A DNA stretch of 64,000 nucleotides from Pedobacter miscanthi (GCF_003315595.1 NZ_QNQU01000010.1:153202-217201), one strand, 5' to 3'. Positions 26,968 to 35,893 are shown, counted from the stretch's first letter. The notes: generated from the sequence alone by a model not told the origin. A program made the numbers and translations.

Positions 26968-27935
26968 TAGCCCTTGGATTTAAAATGTTCAACTTCGTTC
27001 AGAAATTCACTGATAATTGATTTTTTGTCCGGCACAGGAAAAAAAATAAAGTGCAGCTTTATCTTTTCAAAATTAATGACAGGAATATTCTTTCCATCAT
27101 CCTTGCTAGCTTTTGAATGGATCTTCTTATGAAACTGGGATGCACGCTTTCTTTGATAGTCCAATACCTGCTGAATATACTCCTCACACATTTCCTTGAA
27201 ACTACCTGTTATCTTACATTCGTGGAGGAAAAGAATTGGCACATTAAGCCTTGCCTTTATTGGGTCTATTGATGCTTCATCATCCAAAATTCTGATTACC
27301 TTTTCATAAAGATCCGTGTTGTCCTTCAAATAAGATTTCAGGTCGCTACTACTTGAAATGATTCTATTCTCGTTGACAATTGCAGACTTCTCCAAAGATG
27401 TCAATACTGATTCGATGATTTTGGGCAATCGATTATCCTCTATGCTATTATAAAATTTTGCCTCACCATGCCAAATTGTAAAATCACCATGTTTATCTGC
27501 AACTAGGTGTATACTATCAGCACCTTTTGCATTATCCTGGGCATTTTGTTTATTAAAAATCTTGGGGACAACTGGAAGTGCTCCATAATGATGATGCATG
27601 ATGCCATATAATATAATCTCAGCCAATTCGCTCCCCTCCGTATCCTGATCTCCGTTTGTTCGGTCTAGTAACCTAAGTTTCTTTGCAGCTGCAATTAATG
27701 CGGAATAGCTCCCATCGACTAATTTGTCACGCTCATTCTTTGAGAGTGCGGTTAAAGCGATGTTATTCCAAATAAAGTTCAGAAATTTTTGCTTTTGCCA
27801 GACCTCATCAGAATAATCATTGAGAATACTCAACACCTCCCTCCCATCGACAAGCGAAACGTCAATTTCTGGGCAAAAACTACCTAAAGTACCATGAAAG
27901 GCAATGTCAAACTTATCTAGTGTACTACTCATCAA
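26967..27935 (-). CDS. hamA: Hachiman defence nuclease HamA (DUF1837)
   Basis: A 322-residue HamA/DUF1837 protein. The family's PD-(D/E)XK-type active site is visible as KGADSIHLVADKHGDFTIWH then GEAKFY, giving Asp140, Glu158 and Lys160. The N-terminal two-fifths contains the usual helical start with LAEIILYGIMHHHYGALPVVPKI before it. HamA is the DNA-degrading effector of the two-gene Hachiman anti-phage system and acts with HamB, whose gene overlaps its stop by one base. The pair is alone on its strand, near the edge of the mobile region, as expected for a defence cargo module. Confidence 0.92.
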   Translation of the reverse strand: MMSSTLDKFDIAFHGTLGSFCPEIDVSLVDGREVLSILNDYSDEVWQKQKFLNFIWNNIALTALSKNERDKLVDGSYSALIAAAKKLRLLDRTNGDQDTEGSELAEIILYGIMHHHYGALPVVPKIFNKQNAQDNAKGADSIHLVADKHGDFTIWHGEAKFYNSIEDNRLPKIIESVLTSLEKSAIVNENRIISSSSDLKSYLKDNTDLYEKVIRILDDEASIDPIKARLNVPILFLHECKITGSFKEMCEEYIQQVLDYQRKRASQFHKKIHSKASKDDGKNIPVINFEKIKLHFIFFPVPDKKSIISEFLNEVEHFKSKG

Positions 27936-28256
27936 GAACTAAAAACTAAAGGAGAAGTCCTCAACAGCTAAAATTGATATTGCATTCTCCTTGTAAAGGA
28001 AGTTATGTGAAGATATATAAAAGGGTCTTTTAAATAGAGTGATGAGCATAATGTTAATTTAAACGCAAAATAGGAATACTTATATTAAAAACAAATAATC
28101 CTTCAATTATAATTAAATAGCAAGATTAGAATCTAGTTGATGACAAGAAATTAAAATAGTTAGAGCTCCTCAACATTATTTAAAGACTGTGTATTTCACT
28201 GAAAAAGAGTCTTCCCCAATCATATCTTTGAAATCAGTAAGACATTGATTAAAAAA
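27936..28256. other. AT-rich spacer between Hachiman and transfer operon
   Basis: About 320 bp with no coding frame. It must contain the hamA promoter; no clear TAnnTTTG/TTTG pair was recognised. Confidence 0.45.
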
Positions 28257-28280
28257 ATGCCCGGCCAAATGACCGGGCAT
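28250..28280 (-). terminator. Terminator ending the transfer operon
   Basis: Arms atgcccgg (28257-28264) and ccgggcat (28273-28280) with an 8-nt loop; on the minus strand the hairpin is followed by TTTTTTT. It closes the long minus-strand operon after the histone-like gene and separates it from Hachiman. Confidence 0.9.
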
Positions 28281-28306
28281 CCAAACAAACCCAAAAACAA
28301 ACCAAC

Positions 28307-28483
28307 CTATTTCTTTTTCTTGCTTTCGCTCACCTCAACCCTCAGACTTTGAGCCAGTAATTTAGCCTTTTGCATCGCCAGGCGAAGCCGGGTCCCAGCC
28401 GCCTGATTTCCCTTTTCAAAAAATTTCAGGGCATCTTCCTCTGCCCCCAAAACTAATCCCTTCAACGAATCAAATGTTTTCAT
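28307..28483 (-). CDS. Histone H1-like small basic protein
   Basis: The start is placed at MKTFDSLKGLVLGAEEDALKF, giving 58 residues, the normal size of the Bacteroidetes histone H1-like proteins; an upstream methionine adds 15 residues with no match. The pattern KFFEKGNQAAGTRLRLAMQK then LAQSLRVEVSESKKKK is almost that of the chromosomal H1-like family: helical, Lys/Arg-rich, ending in a run of Lys. It is the last gene of the transfer operon and probably a nucleoid-type protein carried by the element to coat its DNA or mute its genes. Confidence 0.88.
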   Translation of the reverse strand: MKTFDSLKGLVLGAEEDALKFFEKGNQAAGTRLRLAMQKAKLLAQSLRVEVSESKKKK

Positions 28484-28534
28484 AACCTTCATTTTAAAAT
28501 TTAACAAATTAATTAACCTCGCTAACAAACCAGG

Positions 28535-28906
28535 CTAGCCCATCCTCATCTCGCCGTTTTTATCAACACTGAGCTGGCTACCGCGAACCGAGATCAGTTC
28601 CACGCCATAGCGGCTTTCAAATTCAGCCTGCTTTAACAGCAACCAACCCACGTCACGTGATAAATTACCCATCTCTGCTACCACCACCATATCCAGCCTT
28701 CGGTTAGACTCTTTTAGTATATCTTCTAAAATCTTCCAGGACATGCCCCGCTCCCCCTGCTCAGAAAGCACCAGATTCAGCTTGATCCCATGCTTCTGGC
28801 AGAAATTGTAGATTTGCTCAGCCTGCCTGTCCAGGTCACGCATATCACCGGAGCGCCCGATCCTGGCATACCCAACCGCCAACAACCCTTTTCCTTCTTC
28901 TTTCAT
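28535..28906 (-). CDS. Degenerate serine recombinase N-terminal domain protein
   Basis: A 123-residue protein that aligns by pattern with the resolvase catalytic domain: AVGYARIGRSGDMRDLDRQ then FCQKHGIKL, EQGERGMSWKILEDIL, MVVVAEMGNLSRDVG and YGVELISVRG. Key residues are lost: the catalytic Ser of the usual R-V-S motif is Gly, and the D-R-L-x-R motif reads G-N-L-S-R. There is no DNA-binding domain. It is therefore unlikely to cut DNA and may bind partners or DNA in a regulatory way. Stop and start spacing (about 50 bp) from the H1-like gene suggest operon membership. Confidence 0.75.
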   Translation of the reverse strand: MKEEGKGLLAVGYARIGRSGDMRDLDRQAEQIYNFCQKHGIKLNLVLSEQGERGMSWKILEDILKESNRRLDMVVVAEMGNLSRDVGWLLLKQAEFESRYGVELISVRGSQLSVDKNGEMRMG

Positions 28907-28948
28907 GAACCAACTTCATTGAACCGAAACCAAAACAGAAAAACACAA

Positions 28949-30226
28949 TTAGCCGCCTATTCCCATGCCAGCTTCCTGCACTTTTTCCTTGCTTTTTGAT
29001 TTATCCTGACCTGTGTCCAGCACGCTCGCCAAAGCTTCCTTGGTCATGAACTGCTCGCGTTTTTCCATCTTGCCGTCCGGTGTATAAAAGTTAAGTTTAT
29101 TATACCTGGGAACAGCTTCCAGCAGTAGCTTTACCGCCTGTCCATCCTTTTCCACGCTCACCAGCGGTGTCATCCCGTTACGCAGCTCCACTTCCAGCTT
29201 TTCACGTTTTTCCGGAACAGCGAGTTCTTTGATCTTATAGCTATCGAGCACCTTGGAGAGATCAAAACCATATTGGGGAACATGATATTGCTGCAGGTTG
29301 AAATTACCATTGGCACCAGCACCTTTATCCATATCAAATTTTACCCAGGCCGCATATACCTCACCCGAGGTAAAATTCACCAGATCATTACGAAAAACTG
29401 AATGCCCCTGGATCATCTGTGCAGTTTGCTGCACGGTAAAACCCTTTCCCCTTTCCGGCCAGATGGTCTGCGATGCGGGCTTACCATAAAAAGTACTCCT
29501 GAAAGACTTGGCTACATAGTTTACCTTACCGGCTTCCATCGTTGCAACAGTCACTTTACTTGCGGCATTTTTGCCGATTGCCAGCTCAGCATCCCCGTCC
29601 CTTTTTTTGAGGGCCTCCACAGCATCAGTTACCAGGTTAAAAGTCTTTACCGAATTGCCTTTACCTGACGCATTGGGAGAAATAATCAGATAATGCTGAT
29701 CCTGCTCTAAGGGTTTGCCCAAGTTATGCGAAACAGTAAAGCGGTTCAGATAATAAAAATCCGACTGCCTGGATTTTTGAAAATGAAACTCCACATCCAC
29801 CTGCCCTTTAATGGCTGCAAGCGGCTCATGTAGTTTAAACGGGGCTGAGCCCAATTTCATCTGCTCCTCCATTTTTGAAATGGTCTGCTCAGATGCCCCC
29901 AGACGAAGCATTTCGTCCTTACGGTCTTCTAAATTGTTTAAATTCATAGTTCTTGTATTTAAATCTTGTTTAGGATTATTGATTAATATTTTTAGCGAAC
30001 TGATCATATCCCCCACAGGAACCGCCAGATGCCAGTTAAAAATCTGCTGATACCGCTTTTCAAAGGCAAAAGCTTCCGCTGCGTCAGTAAAGCAATTGAA
30101 ATCAAACACAGTGCAAAGCGGCTGATCACTATCATAGACCACCCAGTCGCACCCGGCGGAAACCTGCTCCTGAAGAAATTCCAGTAGCTCATCAGCCAGC
30201 CCCACTTTTTCGATCAGTTTTACCAT
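28949..30226 (-). CDS. DUF3945-like conjugative-element protein
   Basis: A 425-residue soluble protein. Residues about 270-400 follow the pattern of DUF3945 proteins of Bacteroides conjugative transposons: VNFTSGEVYAAWVKFDMDKG, QQYHVPQYGFDLSKVLDSYKIKEL, KREKLEVELRNGMTPLVSVE and AVPRYNKLNFYTPDGK. The N-terminal part (EVQFHF-type strand at about 160 and LIISPNASGKGNSVKTFNL) is unassigned; NASGKG is not a true Walker A. The neighbouring 349-residue protein shares the same G-F-D-L...L plus P...L-x-F-Y/F-D layout, so the two look related. Function is not known; such proteins accompany mobile elements. Confidence 0.65.
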   Translation of the reverse strand: MVKLIEKVGLADELLEFLQEQVSAGCDWVVYDSDQPLCTVFDFNCFTDAAEAFAFEKRYQQIFNWHLAVPVGDMISSLKILINNPKQDLNTRTMNLNNLEDRKDEMLRLGASEQTISKMEEQMKLGSAPFKLHEPLAAIKGQVDVEFHFQKSRQSDFYYLNRFTVSHNLGKPLEQDQHYLIISPNASGKGNSVKTFNLVTDAVEALKKRDGDAELAIGKNAASKVTVATMEAGKVNYVAKSFRSTFYGKPASQTIWPERGKGFTVQQTAQMIQGHSVFRNDLVNFTSGEVYAAWVKFDMDKGAGANGNFNLQQYHVPQYGFDLSKVLDSYKIKELAVPEKREKLEVELRNGMTPLVSVEKDGQAVKLLLEAVPRYNKLNFYTPDGKMEKREQFMTKEALASVLDTGQDKSKSKEKVQEAGMGIGG

Positions 30227-30240
30227 AATAGCCTTATTTT

Positions 30241-31290
30241 CTAGCGGCTTATTTCCAGCTGTTTATCATTACCTATATCCTGGCCAAATAGCGATACTTC
30301 CTTTACGGATGCAACCTGATTCGGGACCAACTGCGATTTTAACTTATCAAAAGCAATCTCTTTTTTATTCGCATCAAAGAATTCCAGCCGGTTTTCAAAA
30401 GGTCCAGCACGGATATAGAACTTATCTTTCCCGGTCATCGAAATCGCTACCATACTACCACTTTCCAGCTCCCGTAACACGGTATCGCTACTGATGGCAT
30501 AACATTCAAGCGCGATCGCATGATCCAGCAACTGCTTTTTCAAATCAAAACCAGCCATAACGTTACTGGAAACCAGCAGCGAAAGTTCAGCATGCCCTGG
30601 CTGCTGCTCCAGTTTTACCCAACTCTGCTCCCACTGCCCATCTAGCCCCTGATTACTTTTCAATATTGACCCACCGTGCAGCAGCTTAAGTGCCTGCGAT
30701 AAGTTAAGTCTGCTTTCTGCAGAAAAAAAACACTCCCGCACATTACCATCAATGGCCATCAGCCTCGCCTGAAAACCGGTAAAGCGATACTGTCCTAAGC
30801 CTTCCTTCAAAAAAGAAGCCTCCACTGCCAGTTTTTCCCCTGTGGAAATACCCCTAAGCATTTCAAGCGAAACACCTTGCCGCTCATAATCCAGCTTTAC
30901 TGATAAATCAGCTGCAAGGCCGCCTAACCCTTGCTCAGAAAGCTGCTGGGAAAGCGATACAATATTTTCTTCCTTGCGGATGCCAAACCCGCGTAAATGC
31001 AGCGGCCCATCCAAAACCCTTTCCTTAAGCGCAATCAAAAACCTTAAAACGGGACTGGGATAAAGTACCTTGCGCAGCTTTAAAACGATAACCTTAAGCA
31101 CCTGGATATAGAGCCGCTCCTGTTCATTCGCTTTCGCCGAAACCCTAAAAAGCCCTTTTAAAAAAAACGAATATTTGAGCTCCTGCATTTTCCGCGCATC
31201 CAGCGAGGTGCCCATCACACGCTCCAGTTCCTTTCGACGCTGCTCCCAGGCCACATACAGCTGCTCAGCCCTGTTTATCCCTGGATCCAT
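30241..31290 (-). CDS. Transfer-operon hypothetical protein related to its downstream neighbour
   Basis: A 349-residue protein with no signal peptide. It starts with a helical basic part (EQRRKELERVM; VLKVIVLKLRKVLYPS) and then shows two beta-rich units: VSLEMLRGISTGEKLAVEAS with YRFTGFQARLMA, and SWVKLEQQPGHAELSLLVSS with MAGFDLKKQLLDHAIAL and then LRELESGSMVAI, IRAGPFENRLEFFDANKKEI. The second unit mirrors the DUF3945-like segment of the next gene. It begins 2 bp after the TraM stop. It takes the place where TraN normally lies but shows no sign of being TraN. Confidence 0.6.
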   Translation of the reverse strand: MDPGINRAEQLYVAWEQRRKELERVMGTSLDARKMQELKYSFFLKGLFRVSAKANEQERLYIQVLKVIVLKLRKVLYPSPVLRFLIALKERVLDGPLHLRGFGIRKEENIVSLSQQLSEQGLGGLAADLSVKLDYERQGVSLEMLRGISTGEKLAVEASFLKEGLGQYRFTGFQARLMAIDGNVRECFFSAESRLNLSQALKLLHGGSILKSNQGLDGQWEQSWVKLEQQPGHAELSLLVSSNVMAGFDLKKQLLDHAIALECYAISSDTVLRELESGSMVAISMTGKDKFYIRAGPFENRLEFFDANKKEIAFDKLKSQLVPNQVASVKEVSLFGQDIGNDKQLEISR

Positions 31291-31292
31291 CG

Positions 31293-32375
31293 TTAACGTA
31301 GCTTTAATTTATTGTCACGCAAAAGCACCGCCTGACCGCCACGCAACTTAACTTTTACCTTGCGTAGCTTTTTAGAAAGCATCGATTTCGCCGCATCAAT
31401 CCCAGCGCCCGCCACCTGGGTTGCCAGTGAGCCATCGAAATTATTTAGCGAAAGATCACCAATGGCGTTATCAGCTCCATCATTTACCGAACTGGCGAGT
31501 ACTGCTTCAGGTGCATCCAGTCCCAACATCCCATCATAACTGTAAACCGATAAATCGGCTGGAATAATCGCATTACCCAAACGGATTTGCTTTATATCCA
31601 ATAGAACTCTTTGGTTGGTAATCCTGCAGGCTCCAAAAAGCTCATGGCCTTTAGGAACCAGCACCCCATTTACGCGCAAAGTATCTAGCAGCAATAGCTT
31701 GATTGTAGCTCCCTGAACCACTTTCTTATCTGATGCGATCACTGCCGGGATCGCTTTGAACAGGCTATCAGTGTTCACCTTGCGAACAATCTCCATACGC
31801 TGTTTTACCAGGTCAGGGTGCTGTATATCAATAATGCTCTGCATAACGGTATTCAGCTGCTTCATTTCCGGATCTTCGCCAGCATTCTTATTCTCCTGCA
31901 TTGCTTTCATCAGTGCTTCAAGCCTGTCCACATCATTTTTCATATCCGAAGATCCGGCTCCATAACCAGTGGCCATACCCAAACGTCCTCCACCTATAGG
32001 AGCAGAAACCGCTGCAGGTTTATTAATTTCCGTGTTCAGCGCATCCAGACGCATCGATATTTCACGTTCCTGCCCAGCATCTGCACTACCAAATCCCAAA
32101 TTTCCGGCCATCCTTTCCAGTGAAGCAGAACGGCTGGCCGCTGAATCCTTCCCGGCCTGTTCATAAAAACCCATTTTATCGGCAGGCTGCGCCTTTTTAA
32201 TACTCGCATCCGGCAATGAAAAATTTACGCCAGTGCCCTTCACCACAGATGTACCTGAATCATCACCTCTAAATCCGCCGAGCATAAAAAATGCGATAGT
32301 CAATACCGCAACCGCGAGTAGTGGCAAAAAAATCAGCAGCACTTTTTTCCTGTTTACCTTTGTTCTATTTTCCAT
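31293..32375 (-). CDS. traM: Conjugative transposon protein TraM
   Basis: A 360-residue inner-membrane protein with a single N-terminal helix (VLLIFLPLLAVAVLTIAFFML) and a long periplasmic part. The C-terminal half has the TraM/VirB10-like core: VQGATIKLLLLDTLRVNGVLVPKGHELFG, LLDIKQIRLGNAIIPADLSVYSYDGMLGLDAPEA. The linker between is rich in Ala, Gly and Ser. It bridges the membranes in the transfer channel. It follows the small TraL-like gene by 29 bp. Confidence 0.93.
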   Translation of the reverse strand: MENRTKVNRKKVLLIFLPLLAVAVLTIAFFMLGGFRGDDSGTSVVKGTGVNFSLPDASIKKAQPADKMGFYEQAGKDSAASRSASLERMAGNLGFGSADAGQEREISMRLDALNTEINKPAAVSAPIGGGRLGMATGYGAGSSDMKNDVDRLEALMKAMQENKNAGEDPEMKQLNTVMQSIIDIQHPDLVKQRMEIVRKVNTDSLFKAIPAVIASDKKVVQGATIKLLLLDTLRVNGVLVPKGHELFGACRITNQRVLLDIKQIRLGNAIIPADLSVYSYDGMLGLDAPEAVLASSVNDGADNAIGDLSLNNFDGSLATQVAGAGIDAAKSMLSKKLRKVKVKLRGGQAVLLRDNKLKLR

Positions 32376-32404
32376 AATGATTGTTTAATTAAAAAATAAA
32401 TAAT

Positions 32405-32644
32405 CTAAAACCAGCCCGAAAGAGCGCCTAACAACAGATACAGGCAGTAAGCACCGAATGTCCCTACAAAGCAGACCAATATCGCCAGCCAACCCCGCGA
32501 GGAAATGCCCCGGGTCCTGGTATTCAGATAATTCGCCAGCTGCCTTTGAAGGGCAAGTATTTTTGCAGCTATCCTGAAAGACACCTCCTCGTTCCGATTG
32601 TGAAAAGGCTTTTTCCCGGTTGTCCTATTGATCAGCCAGCTCAT
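32405..32644 (-). CDS. Small TraL-like membrane protein
   Basis: A 79-residue protein with a polar N-terminal half and one C-terminal transmembrane segment (GWLAILVCFVGTFGAYCLYLLLGAL). It sits between traK and traM, the place of TraL in Bacteroidetes transfer operons, and its start overlaps the traK stop by four bases. The sequence alone does not prove the name. Confidence 0.7.
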   Translation of the reverse strand: MSWLINRTTGKKPFHNRNEEVSFRIAAKILALQRQLANYLNTRTRGISSRGWLAILVCFVGTFGAYCLYLLLGALSGWF

Positions 32645-33270
32645 AAATCCACCTTTTGTTTATTTACCGCATCCCTGTTCTCTAAAATCTCCCAGCCCCG
32701 GATTAAAAAACCATGCGGGTTATTATCGGTCTGGTTCTTCAGGTCATCCACCACGCCCTGACTAATGAGTTTCCTATAAACCGTTGAAGAAGACCGCACC
32801 AATTTCTGGGTTGCAAAACACCTGAAAGGATAGGGAAAACGGTCAACATCCAGCTGTATGCTGTCTACCACGATTTCCTGGGAGATATTCGCAGCAATCA
32901 AATTATTGTAATAGCCATTCTCCTGAAAATTATCGTACTGTTTTTTAGCGGATTCATCTGCCAGGTAAAGTGCCCTGGTCACACTGGCCTTAATCGCCTT
33001 ATCATCTGGTGAGAGCGAAAAAAAATACTGATGAAAGGTTCGGATATGGTCACGGAGTTCTACCGGCAGATTACTTTTCCGATCAGAAGCCAGCGCCGTC
33101 AATACCTTACCATTATAAAGGATATAGATACGCTGGTCCTTTAAATTGAAAAATGCATAATATTTATAGATCGCAAAGCAGCTTATACTGACGCAGGCCA
33201 GGATCAGAAAGAAACTGAACAGTCTGATATGCTTAAAAGCGGTATCGATATTTTTAAATTGGGTGAACAT
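32641..33270 (-). CDS. traK: Conjugative transposon protein TraK
   Basis: A 209-residue VirB8-like protein. It has one membrane helix near the N-terminus (LFSFFLILACVSISCFAIYKYY) and a periplasmic domain with the TraK phrases FHQYFFSLSPDD, ALYLADESAKKQYDNF, ENGYYNNLIAANISQEI and FPYPFRCFATQKLVRSS. It is a scaffold of the type IV secretion channel, next to TraJ and TraM. Confidence 0.95.
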   Translation of the reverse strand: MFTQFKNIDTAFKHIRLFSFFLILACVSISCFAIYKYYAFFNLKDQRIYILYNGKVLTALASDRKSNLPVELRDHIRTFHQYFFSLSPDDKAIKASVTRALYLADESAKKQYDNFQENGYYNNLIAANISQEIVVDSIQLDVDRFPYPFRCFATQKLVRSSSTVYRKLISQGVVDDLKNQTDNNPHGFLIRGWEILENRDAVNKQKVDL

Positions 33271-33330
33271 AAAAATAAAATCAAAGGGTTAACACTTAAC
33301 AACTCCATTATCCAGGGGCCAGCCCCGCGG

Positions 33331-34524
33331 CTACTTTCCTTCGATCCGCTGTTGCTGATGAGGATTATCAGGAAAATAGTCCCCCTGGGCTCCTGAAGAA
33401 AAACTTTGCTTTAAATTCCGGTAACCATCTCCCAAAGCATCCGCTGCCATTCCCCCACCTGCCCTGCCCGCCTGCATCCCAGCTCTACTACTGGAAGAGA
33501 CAATAGAATTCACCTTTTGCAGGATCGTATTTCCTCCTCCGGCATGCACCACGTAATTGGCTATATTAGGGACACAGAAATAACCTACAATGCCAATAAT
33601 TAGAAATATGAGATAAGCGGTATCTAAACTGGAAAAGAAAGTATCTCCCTGCTGCTCAATCTGGGAAAGATCCAGGCGCAACATATTTTCCTGTATCTTG
33701 CCCAGGATGCTGGAAAATATATTGCAAATCGGGAGCCACAAGAATATATTCACGTACCGGGCGATCCAAACTGTTAGCGTATTCTGGAATCCATCAAAGA
33801 CCGCAAATCCAAATACCAGAGGCCCCAGTATCGCCAGTACGATCAAAAAGAAGGTTCGGACAGTGTTGATACATAACGCAGCAGCAGCATAACATATTTC
33901 GAGTACCTCGCTCATCCATTGTTTGATGGAATTGCGAAAATTGTAAGAGGCTTTGGCGACATTAAACTCCAGCCCATGACCCAGTTCATCCAAAAAACCT
34001 TCCTTTTCACGGTCAGGGTCATCCGGATAAGCATATTTATACCATTTATCAACATTACCACTACCACTTTCCCCAACGTACATTTGCCAGAATTTACTCT
34101 TTTTGATCGCCGCTTCCTTCATTTTCAAGAGCCGCTCAATTGCTTTATTACTATCCGCCACCATTGCATTGGTCGATGAAACTGTTGGCTGCAATACCCC
34201 ATTCATCATCCCCAGTACTGCGGGAAAAAGCATCACAGCCATCCCCAATGCAAAAGGCCGCAACAAGGGATAAAAATCCACCGCTTCGGCAGCGGCCAAC
34301 TGCCGCCATACCCTAGCCGCGATGTACCACAATGCTCCAAAACCGGCCAGCCCCCTACCAACGTTTATCATCCCGGAACAAAGTGGCAGCATCTCACTAT
34401 ACACCTTATCCAATATAGGCTGCAAACCTGAAATACTCTGCGCCGCACTCTGGGCAAAAGATCCACATGGTAATAGCAGCACTGATACCCCAAAAATCAC
34501 TGATAAAAAAATCTTATTTTTCAT
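33331..34524 (-). CDS. traJ: Conjugative transposon protein TraJ
   Basis: The start is put at MKNKIFLSVIFGV, because a signal peptide (LLPCGSFAQ) follows at once; four residues of upstream frame are ignored, giving 397 residues. It is a polytopic membrane protein of the VirB6 type, with helices such as GLAGFGALWYIAARVW, LRPFALGMAVMLFPAVLGM, FFLIVLAILGPLVFGFAVFDG, WLPICNIFSSILG and LIFLIIGIVGYFCVPNIANYVV. It ends in a Gly- and Gln-rich tail. TraJ forms the inner-membrane part of the transfer channel. Confidence 0.95.
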   Translation of the reverse strand: MKNKIFLSVIFGVSVLLLPCGSFAQSAAQSISGLQPILDKVYSEMLPLCSGMINVGRGLAGFGALWYIAARVWRQLAAAEAVDFYPLLRPFALGMAVMLFPAVLGMMNGVLQPTVSSTNAMVADSNKAIERLLKMKEAAIKKSKFWQMYVGESGSGNVDKWYKYAYPDDPDREKEGFLDELGHGLEFNVAKASYNFRNSIKQWMSEVLEICYAAAALCINTVRTFFLIVLAILGPLVFGFAVFDGFQNTLTVWIARYVNIFLWLPICNIFSSILGKIQENMLRLDLSQIEQQGDTFFSSLDTAYLIFLIIGIVGYFCVPNIANYVVHAGGGNTILQKVNSIVSSSSRAGMQAGRAGGGMAADALGDGYRNLKQSFSSGAQGDYFPDNPHQQQRIEGK

Positions 34525-34554
34525 AGCTAATAGCATTAACCACCCACCAAAAAA

Positions 34555-35202
34555 TCAATGTCCAAATACATCCGAAAGGCCTTTGATATCATCCCTTTCC
34601 CTTCTGCGCTGTAAATCCAGCATGCCAGCCTGATCATTAAATGCCCGCAAAAACTGCAATTTATCCTCGGTATCGGCAAAGATCCTATCAATTGCCGCAA
34701 GCCTTTCCTGATCACTCATGCGCAAAGTCAATGCGGTAATTACCATCAGCAGTTCATCCAGGTTATCTTTACTCAGCTCAAAAAGCTGTCCATACACGCT
34801 GGAGAGATAAGCGATATCGGAATCCGAAAAATTACCCGATGCTTTAAAGCGCCTGAAAGCAGCCTTATATTCTGCCAGGATTTTCCCCTGGTCATTAATA
34901 ATGTCAGCCACCCTGTGGTATTTTTTCACTTCCGGACTCACCAGCATCATCCCATCCAGAAATACCTCATGCAGGGAAAAATTACCCTGTGCGATATCCT
35001 TGACCGCCTTATAACCCTTAGAAACCAGCGTGTAGCCTTTTTTCATGTCCGATAAAATGTTTTTTAGCTGGCTTAACTTTTCAACATTTAACAGCAATTG
35101 TTGCACTTCAGTGGACTGAGAATAGCAGCGGGCACACGAAACGCCCAAAAGCCCCACCATCAAAAATATAGTCACCAAAAACTTTCTGCTAATCAATTCC
35201 AT
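34555..35202 (-). CDS. Exported TraI-like transfer protein, copy 3
   Basis: A 215-residue protein with a signal peptide (LLGVSCARCYSQ). The mature part is helical: LRN-type helices, GNFSLHEVFLDGMMLVSPEV, and DELLMVITALTLRMSDQERL then RERDDIKGLSDVFGH. These phrases also occur in the two upstream genes, so this is one of three tandem paralogues. Related proteins in Sphingobacteriaceae elements are often labelled TerB-like; the family role in conjugation is not established. It overlaps the gene upstream by 14 bp. Confidence 0.75.
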   Translation of the reverse strand: MELISRKFLVTIFLMVGLLGVSCARCYSQSTEVQQLLLNVEKLSQLKNILSDMKKGYTLVSKGYKAVKDIAQGNFSLHEVFLDGMMLVSPEVKKYHRVADIINDQGKILAEYKAAFRRFKASGNFSDSDIAYLSSVYGQLFELSKDNLDELLMVITALTLRMSDQERLAAIDRIFADTEDKLQFLRAFNDQAGMLDLQRRRERDDIKGLSDVFGH

Positions 35203-35893
35203 AAAGCTTCCTCCCGATTAAAATATCCAGACCATCCCTTTCTCTGTCCCGTACCAAGCGCGATACCCCAAGTAGAAAGTCTGCGGTAAAAGCAGCTTTA
35301 TCCTGCATGGATAGATAGAGCGCATCTATACGCCTGATCCGTTCAGATTCAGACATTTCCAGCCTGCCAGAGCTCACCACCATCAGCAGCGATTCCAGGT
35401 CTTTCCCACATTCAGCCATGATCCCAGCCTTCACATCCAGGATATAGAGCTGATCAGGGGCCGAGAGCAGCGCCTCCCACCTGAATTCTGCGAAAGCCTT
35501 AGCCATACCGATTTGATAACTAATGATCTGCGCCACTTTGATGTTGTTCCTCACCAAAGGGCTCACCGCTTTAAGGGAAGAAATAAAGGTATCATGAAGC
35601 GAAAACTCACCATGAGTAATATCCTTGATCGTGCCTAAACCTCCATCCACCAGTTCGTAGCCTTTTTTGGCATAACCGATATACAACTGCAAAGCCGCGA
35701 TTTGCTCCAACAGGTATTTTTTCTGCGTTTTTTTCTGGCTAAAAAACTCTCCCCAGGTCTGCGCTTTTGCGGTTCCACCGATAAGCGACATCAACACCAC
35801 AGCCAAACCGGCCATAAAAACCATCACCTTAAATCTGGCCCCTTTTCCAAAAAGCGCCCAACCACAACCAAAATTTCTATTCATCGATTCCAT
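35189..35893 (-). CDS. Exported TraI-like transfer protein, copy 2
   Basis: Start chosen at MESMNRNFG, which overlaps the upstream gene by 17 bp; a longer frame only adds shadow sequence. It is then 234 residues with a hydrophobic export segment (VMVFMAGLAVVLMSLIGGTAKAQ). The mature part has GEFSLHDTFISSLKAVSPLV, ESLLMVVSSGRLEMSESERI and RERDGLDILIGRKLYGID, clearly parallel to the next copy. Probably a periplasmic or outer-membrane-facing component of the transfer machine. Confidence 0.75.
   Translation of the reverse strand: MESMNRNFGCGWALFGKGARFKVMVFMAGLAVVLMSLIGGTAKAQTWGEFFSQKKTQKKYLLEQIAALQLYIGYAKKGYELVDGGLGTIKDITHGEFSLHDTFISSLKAVSPLVRNNIKVAQIISYQIGMAKAFAEFRWEALLSAPDQLYILDVKAGIMAECGKDLESLLMVVSSGRLEMSESERIRRIDALYLSMQDKAAFTADFLLGVSRLVRDRERDGLDILIGRKLYGID

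Noticed and set aside
29650..29720. SPNASGKGNSVKTF in the DUF3945-like protein looks like a P-loop
   Set aside because: The G-K-S/T core is not present (G-K-G), and no Walker B follows.
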